Source: Bacillus sp. RO2
Lineage (GTDB): Bacteria; Bacillota; Bacilli; Bacillales; Bacillaceae_I
Direction: 5' to 3'
Assembly (NCBI RefSeq): GCF_012911845.1
Contig: NZ_JAAXCU010000030.1
Coordinates: 62,001-126,000 of the forward strand
DNA: 64,000 nucleotides
A program made the position numbers and the translations under genes. The notes beneath the pieces are model-generated. The model had not been told where the DNA came from. It was given only the letters and a program-made list of their open reading frames with translations, and searched no databases. Positions 58,399 through 64,000 of the stretch are shown here, in pieces (positions within the stretch are counted from its first letter, which is position 1; each line of letters opens with the position of its first letter).

Positions 58399-59460
58399 AT
58401 GAGGGGTTTATTCTTTTTGCTATTTATTGCATTTTGTTTATATTTATTTGTTAATGTTGAACCACATGAGTTGGAACAGCTTATTACTGAACAACCACTA
58501 ACTGGCCAAATTGCAACAGAGAAAAGACAATCAGAAGACAAAGCTTTTGTACAATCTGAAATTCAAATGAATCAAGAGATAGGCGGTCTAGCTGCTTTTA
58601 TGGGGGAGGATTCACAAGTCTTATTGGACAAGCTAGGAGAACCGGTTAGAAAGGATCTTTCCTCCTATGATTACGAATGGTGGATTTATAATGAGAATTT
58701 GGAGAATTACATGCAATTTGGCGTGAGTGGGGGTAAGGTCGTCACTATTTTTAGTACAGGAAGTGAAAGTGAAAATGAACTGTTTAATATAGGGCAATCT
58801 TACGATGAGTTGAATGATACATACAACTTTTCAAATGATTTGACAGTTTCCCATGAAGAAGGTTCTTATCGTTTTCAGTTAAAAGAAGAAGAATTGAAAA
58901 CAAGACCCTTGCTTAAAGTAGAAGATTTCTATGTTCAGTTATATTTTGACAATTTCGAACAAACTCTTTCAAGTGTTCGCTACTTGGACAGCTCTACCTT
59001 GATTAAACAACGCCCTTATGAACTTTTATATAGAGGTCCTTTGGTCGAACCAAAAGAGTTAAGCGAGGAAGAATGGGCAAGGGTCGAGGAAGGGGATGCA
59101 AAGCAAATTATTGACTTTACAAATATTATTAGACATCGCTTTGAGTTATCACCAGTAAAATGGGATGAAGATACAGCAGGGGTTGCTTACTTACATAGTA
59201 AAGATATGTATGAGAAAGACTATTTTTCTCATACATCCCCCACAAAAGGGAACTTGACTGATAGACTTACAGTAGGAGAAGTCGCATTTCGTTTGGCTGG
59301 GGAAAATATCGCTGCAAAGTATGTGGACGGAGTTGCTGCGGTGGAAGGCTGGTTAAATAGTGAAGGGCACAGGAATACATTATTAAATCCAAGGTTCACC
59401 CACCTTGGCGTAGGAGTGAAGGAGAAATACTACACCCAGAATTTTATTGAAACATGGTAG
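58399..59460 (+). CDS. ylbC: CAP/SCP-domain protein YlbC
   Basis: A 353-aa protein with one N-terminal membrane segment or signal (GLFFLLFIAFCLYLFVNV), a middle CAP-associated domain (about 70-210, LLDKLGEPVRKDLSSYDYEW) and a C-terminal CAP/SCP domain (about 230-353). The latter has HSKDMYEKDYFSHTSP, GENIA and WLNSEGHRNTLLNPRFTHLGVG. Extracytoplasmic; function unknown, YkwD-like relatives occur in spores. Start ATG 58399 follows AGGGAGGGG; the frame upstream to 58348 has no better site. Confidence 0.9.
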   Translation: MRGLFFLLFIAFCLYLFVNVEPHELEQLITEQPLTGQIATEKRQSEDKAFVQSEIQMNQEIGGLAAFMGEDSQVLLDKLGEPVRKDLSSYDYEWWIYNENLENYMQFGVSGGKVVTIFSTGSESENELFNIGQSYDELNDTYNFSNDLTVSHEEGSYRFQLKEEELKTRPLLKVEDFYVQLYFDNFEQTLSSVRYLDSSTLIKQRPYELLYRGPLVEPKELSEEEWARVEEGDAKQIIDFTNIIRHRFELSPVKWDEDTAGVAYLHSKDMYEKDYFSHTSPTKGNLTDRLTVGEVAFRLAGENIAAKYVDGVAAVEGWLNSEGHRNTLLNPRFTHLGVGVKEKYYTQNFIETW

Positions 59461-59501
59461 AACAGAAAAAAGACAGTCATTCAAGGCTGTCTTTTTCTGT
59501 T
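59461..59501. terminator. Bidirectional terminator after ylbC
   Basis: AACAGAAAAAAGACAG and CTGTCTTTTTCTGTT pair around a 10-nt loop. The minus-strand gene ending at 59481 has its stop inside this hairpin. Confidence 0.88.
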
Positions 59502-59852
59502 CACTAATTTCATATCGCCCGCAAGAAAAACTTCACCATCCCAGCTTCCAACAATCTGTAATTGGTCCCCTTTACTAAATGAAGGAGGATTACTTGTTGG
59601 AGTAAATGGTTGCCTATAAACTACTGTTAAAAGTCCATTATCATTTTGTATCCGACAAGTAGTTTCGAGTAAATACAATTGATGATAAAACCGTTTGTTT
59701 TCTGTTTGTATAGAAAGGAGTTTCCCTTCCACTCTAGCTTCAGAAGGTACGTGTGAGAGGTTCTTCCAACGTTCTTTTTGTTTCTTAGCCTCGTTTTTGG
59801 TGATCCAATAAAAATAACCAATCAGAATAGGAATAACGATGGCAGTAACCAT
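59481..59852 (-). CDS. Membrane-anchored hypothetical protein
   Basis: A 123-aa protein with one N-terminal membrane helix (VTAIVIPILIGYFYWI), a basic segment and a beta-rich C-terminal part (RVEGKLLSIQTENKRFYHQL ... KGDQLQIVGSWDGEVFLAG) that could be an OB-like barrel. AAGGAAGGGTG precedes the ATG. It starts 14 bp after the thioesterase gene stop, so they are an operon. Family not recognised. Confidence 0.68.
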   Translation of the reverse strand: MVTAIVIPILIGYFYWITKNEAKKQKERWKNLSHVPSEARVEGKLLSIQTENKRFYHQLYLLETTCRIQNDNGLLTVVYRQPFTPTSNPPSFSKGDQLQIVGSWDGEVFLAGDMKLVNRKRQP

Positions 59853-59866
59853 TTCACCCTTCCTTT

Positions 59867-60352
59867 CTAGGTTCTTTTTGGAATAACAAAGAAACTGCCT
59901 GTTGCATGGGCAATTAGTACACCATCACTCCGATAGACTTTGCCTTCCATCACCAATAACTTTGTTCCTTTATGAATCACAGAAGCCACACATGTAAAAT
60001 GATCCCCAACGCCTTTTGCTACGTAATTTACTTTCATTTCAGTCGTAACTGCAGCCTTGTCTTCTGGGATCAATTTAAAAGCAAGCGTACCCATAGCAGA
60101 GTCAAGCAATGTTGCGGTTAAACCTCCGTGTAAAATATCTAATGAGTTCTGAAGCAGTTCGGTGTTAGGTATCGTCATAGTTAAAGTATCTGGCTTTTGA
60201 AATTCACTGTTGATTTCCATAAGTGCTCCGATATGTGTACTGTTCGAACCGTTTCTTATGCGTTCAATGCTTTTTAAATATAAGGAAGCTACATGTTTTT
60301 CCTCCTCCGTAGCATCTGATAAAAAGTGGTTCCATTGTTGCTTAATATCCAT
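59867..60352 (-). CDS. PaaI-family acyl-CoA thioesterase
   Basis: A 161-aa hot-dog-fold protein with the 4HBT signature ILHGGLTATLLDSAMG (HGG near 75). It probably hydrolyses an acyl- or aryl-CoA thioester in the cytosol; substrate unknown. GAAAGGACAG precedes the ATG. First gene of a two-gene unit, divergent from ylbD. Confidence 0.87.
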   Translation of the reverse strand: MDIKQQWNHFLSDATEEEKHVASLYLKSIERIRNGSNSTHIGALMEINSEFQKPDTLTMTIPNTELLQNSLDILHGGLTATLLDSAMGTLAFKLIPEDKAAVTTEMKVNYVAKGVGDHFTCVASVIHKGTKLLVMEGKVYRSDGVLIAHATGSFFVIPKRT

Positions 60353-60490
60353 TACTCTGTCCTTCTTTCTCGAAAAAGTCTACCTACATCTTATCAAGGG
60401 CGGGCAAGGAAGAAAAGAAAAATAGGCGAACGCTTTTACTTTTTCCAAATAAAATAAACTAGGCATATTAACGAGGAGAGGGGTGAGAGA

Positions 60491-60883
60491 ATGGCAACTA
60501 ATCAAAAACATCCTAGCATTGAAAAGTTCAAAGACTTTGTAAAACGACATCCAAAGCTTTCACAAGAAGTTAAGAGTAAGAAAAAGACCTGGCAGGATTT
60601 GTTTGAGGAATGGTATTTGCTTGGAGAAGAGGACGAGAGCTGGAAAAGCTACCGTGATGACGAAACACAAGAGGAGAAAACAGAAAAAAAATCCGATGTT
60701 ATTCCTCAACTGCTGCAATCTTTGAAAAAGATGGATGTGAACCAGATGCAGTATCATCTGACAAATGTCAATTCTGCTATAGGTAATATTCAGCAGTTAA
60801 TTCAACAGTTCATTCCTAATTCAACCAAAGGCAGTTCCCCGACCCAAGGAGTAAAAAATCCGTTTTCGTTTAGAAAAGACTAG
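60491..60883 (+). CDS. ylbD: YlbD-like putative spore coat protein
   Basis: A 130-aa charged, Gln/Asn/Ser-rich protein of the YlbD-like coat family (HPSIEKFKDFVKRHPKLSQE; KTWQDLFEEWYLLGEEDE). GAGAGGGGTGAG precedes the ATG. It starts an operon with ylbE. Indicates a spore-forming host. Confidence 0.88.
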   Translation: MATNQKHPSIEKFKDFVKRHPKLSQEVKSKKKTWQDLFEEWYLLGEEDESWKSYRDDETQEEKTEKKSDVIPQLLQSLKKMDVNQMQYHLTNVNSAIGNIQQLIQQFIPNSTKGSSPTQGVKNPFSFRKD

Positions 60884-60889
60884 GAATGG

Positions 60890-61138
60890 ATGAGGCTAAT
60901 GAGAAAAGACGTCTATGAATATATCCAAAAAAAGAAAACGTTAAAAAGTTACTTACGCGAACAACCTATATGGTATCGTACCCTTACTAGAAATCCCGAG
61001 AAGCTTAACGACTTTGAGTTATCCTCCATGCATTATTATAAGCAAACGATTCCTCACAAAGTGGAGAAGTTTCAAAACTCCGTTCAAATGGCTTCAATGA
61101 TGGTTCACATGTTTCAAACAATGAAGAATATGGACTAA
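60890..61138 (+). CDS. ylbE: YlbE-like protein
   Basis: An 82-aa protein of the YlbE-like family (MRKDVYEYIQKKKTLKSYLREQPIWYR). It begins 6 nt after ylbD. Two starts are possible: ATG 60890 (after TAGGAATGG) or ATG 60899, which would give 79 aa. Function unknown. Confidence 0.86.
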   Translation: MRLMRKDVYEYIQKKKTLKSYLREQPIWYRTLTRNPEKLNDFELSSMHYYKQTIPHKVEKFQNSVQMASMMVHMFQTMKNMD

Positions 61139-61152
61139 ACTTGAAATTCGAG

Positions 61153-61179
61153 CGCACCACTTTTATGTGGGCGTTTTTT
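61153..61179 (+). terminator. Intrinsic terminator after ylbE
   Basis: CGCACCAC and GTGGGCG pair with one bulge around TTTTAT, followed by six Ts. Confidence 0.8.
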
Positions 61180-61246
61180 ATTAGAATAGAATATATCCTC
61201 CTTTCTCAAACTATAGAAATAGCAGTACTAGAAAGGAGCAAAAAAT

Positions 61247-61672
61247 ATGAAAAAATCAATGTTGGTTATAATCTGCCTGTTAACACTTGCGCTTGGAGGC
61301 TGTAAAGAAGATCAAAAAAAGCCTGAAAGTGAAGTAGCAACAGAAGTAGAGGTGATGGAGGTAGTTTCTAGAAATACAATATCAACTACAAAAGACATCT
61401 CCATGACCTTGCATCATTCCGTGAAAGATCAGGATCTCTATCTAGAATGTATCATTACACCAAATTTTAAATTCAAGGAAAACAGCAAGACAAAAAAAGA
61501 TGGAGAAGGCCAGGTTGTTGTGTACGTAGATAATAAAAAATGGGGAAGCTTCGCAAAAGGTGCATTCATCCTTAAAGGCGTACCAAAAGGAGAACACAAA
61601 TTGACCGTCAAATTGCTCCATAATGATGAGAGTGAATACGGCATAGAACAGTCAATCCAGGTAGAAATTTGA
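61247..61672 (+). CDS. Hypothetical lipoprotein
   Basis: A 141-aa lipoprotein: signal peptide ending in ALGGC (C19), then a beta-rich domain of about 100 residues with segments such as GQVVVYVDNKKWGSFAKGAFIL and HKLTVKLLHND. The fold looks immunoglobulin-like, which is inference. The ATG follows AAAGGAGC. No family is recognised and it is extra to the B. subtilis order (between ylbE and ylbF). Confidence 0.75.
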   Translation: MKKSMLVIICLLTLALGGCKEDQKKPESEVATEVEVMEVVSRNTISTTKDISMTLHHSVKDQDLYLECIITPNFKFKENSKTKKDGEGQVVVYVDNKKWGSFAKGAFILKGVPKGEHKLTVKLLHNDESEYGIEQSIQVEI

Positions 61673-61736
61673 TTGCCACTTTGGGTATTATACATCTCTA
61701 GAAAAACATGGTATGATGGATTTGGAGGTGTATACG

Positions 61737-62189
61737 ATGATGATCGCAACTTTTGAGCATGTTCAAATGGTTGAAAAAGCAGAAGAATTAGCGAAAATGA
61801 TTTGGCAGTCCGAACTTGCTGAAGACTATCATCGCTGTTTATATAATTTACAACATGACGAAGAAGCACAGGAGCTTATCCGTGCATTCGATTCTATAAA
61901 AGAAAGATATGAGGAAGTTCAGCGATTCGGGAAATATCACCCCGATTATCGCAAAGTAACACTAGAAACTCGGGAGTTGAAACGTAAAGTAGATCTCCAC
62001 GAAACCATTCATGCTTTTAAACAAGCTGAAGATGCCATTCAAAAAACCCTTGATGAAATCAGTGTGATGATAGGACAGGCAGTTTCGACAAATGTAAAAG
62101 TGCCAACCGGTAACCCATTCTTTGATTCCATGTCAAGCTGCGGTGGCGGCTGTGGCTCTGGCGGCGGTTGCGGATGTAAAGCAAGCTAA
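61737..62189 (+). CDS. ylbF: RicF (YlbF), RNase Y regulatory/competence complex subunit
   Basis: A subunit of the RicA-RicF-RicT (YmcA-YlbF-YaaT) complex that controls RNA maturation through RNase Y, competence, biofilm and sporulation in B. subtilis. The 150-aa protein is helical (about 5-120) and ends with the glycine/cysteine tail SSCGGGCGSGGGCGCKAS; these cysteines are implicated in iron-sulfur cluster binding. The start is ATG 61737 after TTGGAGGTG. The YmcA and YaaT partners are outside the window. Confidence 0.93.
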   Translation: MMIATFEHVQMVEKAEELAKMIWQSELAEDYHRCLYNLQHDEEAQELIRAFDSIKERYEEVQRFGKYHPDYRKVTLETRELKRKVDLHETIHAFKQAEDAIQKTLDEISVMIGQAVSTNVKVPTGNPFFDSMSSCGGGCGSGGGCGCKAS

Positions 62190-62192
62190 TAA

Positions 62193-62225
62193 AAAAAGAA
62201 GCTGCATAAATTGTAGCTTCTTTCT
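62193..62225 (+). terminator. Intrinsic terminator after ylbF
   Basis: AAAGAAGCTGC and GTAGCTTCTTT pair around ATAAATT, followed by CTTTG. Confidence 0.82.
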
Positions 62226-62263
62226 TTGTGATAAATAGGGAACGCTTGGAACTAAATACACAT

Positions 62264-62393
62264 AGCTGTTGATTGGGAGCAAAAGGCGAAGACTCCTGAG
62301 GGAGATAGCGGTAGCTTGAGACCCCTCAAGCGTTGCGAGGAGGCTCAAGCACTACCCCTAGGAAAGCGAAGCCATTTGCGGAAATCAACAGCG
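62264..62393 (+). repeat. Palindromic repeat element, subfamily A, copy 7
   Basis: A 130-bp element bounded by GCTGTTGATT and AATCAACAGC with core arms GCTTGAG and CTCAAGC. It lies between convergent ylbF and the gene ending at 62415. Confidence 0.87.
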
Positions 62394-62414
62394 GAGTATA
62401 ACTAATCAACTAAA

Positions 62415-62747
62415 TTATTTTACTCTTAACCGAATACAATCATCACAAAGATTGCCACAACAAAACATCTTTTCTTGAGGAACATAGAAGCGGTGTCTAT
62501 AAACAAACAAAGATTTTTCCCTTCTCACAAAATGCGTTTCCACTGTCACTTTCTTCTTATGCATCGCTACTTTTGAACAAACTCCAATAAAGGCTATACC
62601 TTTATCCTCCCAACCATCAATATGTTCAAGATCAACCTCTACGTATAGAAAGGGAATTCCAGCTACATGTTTTCGGAAACAGCTAAAGACTAAATCATTT
62701 TTATCAAGCTCTTCTAAAAAAACATCCCATATCTGTTCCAACTCCAT
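62415..62747 (-). CDS. Hypothetical protein with C-terminal cysteine cluster
   Basis: A 110-aa soluble protein. A helical start (MELEQIWDVFLEELDKNDLV) and beta-rich middle precede the cysteine cluster FCCGNLCDDC near 95-104, which could bind a metal. GAAAGGGCG precedes the ATG. No family is recognised; it is extra to the B. subtilis order between ylbF and ylbG. Confidence 0.7.
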   Translation of the reverse strand: MELEQIWDVFLEELDKNDLVFSCFRKHVAGIPFLYVEVDLEHIDGWEDKGIAFIGVCSKVAMHKKKVTVETHFVRREKSLFVYRHRFYVPQEKMFCCGNLCDDCIRLRVK

Positions 62748-62878
62748 GAAAAACGCCCTTTCTTCTATATAATGATCGAATATTCCCCAATTGGTGTGCG
62801 TTTAGTATGTCATAATTTTTCCATTCATGCTAAACTATAATAAAAACGTGGATCAATATTTTTAAAGGGGTAAATCAT

Positions 62879-63154
62879 ATGCTATCACAAAGACAAGGCA
62901 TTGTGGTATGGCTACATTCTTTGAAGCAAGCCAAACTGCTAAGGCGCTATGGAAATGTCATCTATATATCAAAAAAATTGAAATATGTCCTGTTCTATTG
63001 TAACAGTGAGGATACGGAAGCGTTGGTGGAAAAGCTTAATAGACAATCTTATGTCAAAAAGGTAGAGGTTTCACACAAGCCCTCCATTAAAACTCATTAT
63101 GAAAACTCCAGACCAGACAAAGCAAAAGAATATGACTATAAGATGGGCTTATAG
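62879..63154 (+). CDS. ylbG: UPF0298 family protein YlbG
   Basis: A 91-aa soluble protein (RQGIVVWLHSLKQAKLLRRYGNV is diagnostic of UPF0298), with a small alpha/beta fold and no known function. The ATG follows AAAGGGGTAAATCAT. In B. subtilis it precedes ylbH (rsmD). Confidence 0.9.
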   Translation: MLSQRQGIVVWLHSLKQAKLLRRYGNVIYISKKLKYVLFYCNSEDTEALVEKLNRQSYVKKVEVSHKPSIKTHYENSRPDKAKEYDYKMGL

Positions 63155-63203
63155 AAAAAGCAGTACAAACTTAAGAAATTAGGTTTGGTACTGCTTTTTC
63201 TAT
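63154..63203. terminator. Bidirectional terminator after ylbG
   Basis: AAAAAGCAGTAC and GTACTGCTTTTT are complementary, with an inner AAAC/GTTT extension; T tracts on both strands. Confidence 0.88.
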
Positions 63204-63238
63204 TATACAGAGATGTATGGTACTGATATGTTTCATGA

Positions 63239-63628
63239 TTACCTTAAAGCGGGAATATAATGATTTAACCGCAATATTCCAATTAAATATTGAAAATAAA
63301 GCTCTTTTTCAGCAAAAACTTCTGTAGGTTTTACCTCGAATTGAATGATTTCTTTATCCAATTCCTTAGCCAGCTCTTGAAAAAGGTCAGCGCGTTTATT
63401 CGGTTGGAATTGATGGTTTGGAATCCCTTCCAAACTAATATAAAGAGCTTGAAAATCACCAGGGTTTGTAGGTTTCATTACAACAACAAAAGAAGACAGA
63501 TTTCGTTCGTTTTTCACCGTATGGAGCATTATGAGATGCTGCAGTCTGTTTTTATTACTTCTTGCGAGCTCCATAAGTTCATATATATCAGAATAGCCTT
63601 CTCCAAGTTCAATAAAGCGTTGTATCAT
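63239..63628 (-). CDS. Conserved hypothetical protein, 129 aa
   Basis: A soluble alpha/beta protein (MIQRFIELGEGYSDIYELME ... FVVVMKPTNPGDFQALYISL). AGAGGAG lies about 10 nt before the ATG. It looks like a conserved Bacillaceae protein, but I cannot name a function and see no catalytic motif. Confidence 0.75.
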   Translation of the reverse strand: MIQRFIELGEGYSDIYELMELARSNKNRLQHLIMLHTVKNERNLSSFVVVMKPTNPGDFQALYISLEGIPNHQFQPNKRADLFQELAKELDKEIIQFEVKPTEVFAEKELYFQYLIGILRLNHYIPALR

Positions 63629-63722
63629 TTTATTTCTCCTCTCAACGAGCTTTACTCACACATACTTTACCATGTTCCATTTGAAAATTGAAGCGAATAT
63701 ACAGTCTAAAGGAGGTATATCG

Positions 63723-64000
63723 ATGCTTTGGTTCACCTTGTTCCTCATAACATGTTTGATCGTTTTGTATATTCATGATCATTTTTACGGAAAGAATGCT
63801 ACCTCACCCAATAAGGGGCTGCCTATTAAAGGAATGCTTGTAACAGGAATCTTATACTATCTTGTACAAGAAGGGCTTTTAACCAAGGAAGAAGAAAAAC
63901 TTTTAGAAGATAGAAGTCTTGAGGAAATAGAAGGGTATGTTTCACAGAAAGGTATCTTGAATCAACATGAATGGGGAAAATTATGCTTGTCCCACTGTGA
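63723..64000 (+). CDS. Membrane-anchored hypothetical protein (3' end beyond the window)
   Basis: A frame open from ATG 63723 to the window end (92 codons seen), preceded by a strong AAAGGAGGTATATCG. One N-terminal membrane helix (LWFTLFLITCLIVLYI) precedes a soluble part rich in Glu/Lys (LLTKEEEKLLEDRSLEEIEG). The 3' end is cut, so length and family cannot be judged. Confidence 0.65.
   Translation, partial: MLWFTLFLITCLIVLYIHDHFYGKNATSPNKGLPIKGMLVTGILYYLVQEGLLTKEEEKLLEDRSLEEIEGYVSQKGILNQHEWGKLCLSHC

Overview
The window is chromosomal DNA of a low-GC Gram-positive, endospore-forming member of the Bacillaceae. Gene content and order follow the Bacillus subtilis ykuQ-ylbG region closely. The order is dapD-ykuR-ykuS-ykuT-ykuU-ykuV, ktrC, rnjA-rpoY, def, ykyA, pdhABCD, slp, SR1/speA, yktA-yktB-ykzI-yktC, ylaF-typA-ylaH-ylaI-ylaL-ylaJ-phoH-glsA-ylaN, pycA, ctaA/ctaB-G and ylbA-ylbG. 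AGGAGG-type ribosome binding sites, many TTG/GTG starts and strong intrinsic terminators fit this. I see no rRNA, tRNA, prophage, CRISPR array or intact transposase gene.

Layout: 1-5.2 kb holds diaminopimelate (lysine/cell wall) synthesis, an MscS channel and a peroxiredoxin/thiol-oxidoreductase pair. 5.4-9.1 kb is a heterodimeric ABC exporter. 9.4-13 kb has an Xre regulator with a newly noticed 29-aa membrane peptide, KtrC, RNase J1 and RNA polymerase epsilon. 13.4-17.2 kb has a 23-aa basic peptide, a DMT transporter, a HAD phosphatase, peptide deformylase and YkyA. 17.7-22.9 kb is the pyruvate dehydrogenase operon. 23-32 kb has Slp, a deacetylase lipoprotein, the small RNA SR1 with its SR1P peptide, arginine decarboxylase, a nitronate monooxygenase-like protein and the ykt genes. 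32-40.5 kb is typA and the yla cluster. 40.7-44.2 kb is pyruvate carboxylase, followed by a photolyase. 46-54.5 kb is heme A synthesis and the caa3 cytochrome oxidase. 54.6-64 kb is the ylb cluster, including the RicF (YlbF) subunit.

The genes form a central-carbon and respiration block: pyruvate is fed to acetyl-CoA (pdh) or oxaloacetate (pycA), and electrons leave through the caa3 oxidase (cta). Visible regulatory signals fit this: a CcpN-type operator at SR1, and ResD-like and CcpA cre-like motifs between ctaA and ctaB. RNase J1 and SR1P are both present; in B. subtilis they are linked through GapA.

The least explained content is between genes. (1) Four convergent (tail-to-tail) gaps each carry a short-motif array with a 20-22 bp period, i.e. 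about two DNA helical turns. Each array has its own motif: TTCGGTCA, TTATTCAAAAAA, AAAAGTTACAATAA and CTTGATATAT. (2) One 114-bp tandem array has a Shine-Dalgarno and a start codon at the same position of every unit. (3) A family of about 130-bp GC-rich imperfect palindromes, at least eleven copies in two or three subfamilies, shows compensatory changes in its central hairpin. One copy sits inside the pdh operon, and one lies nested within another between ctaF and ctaG.
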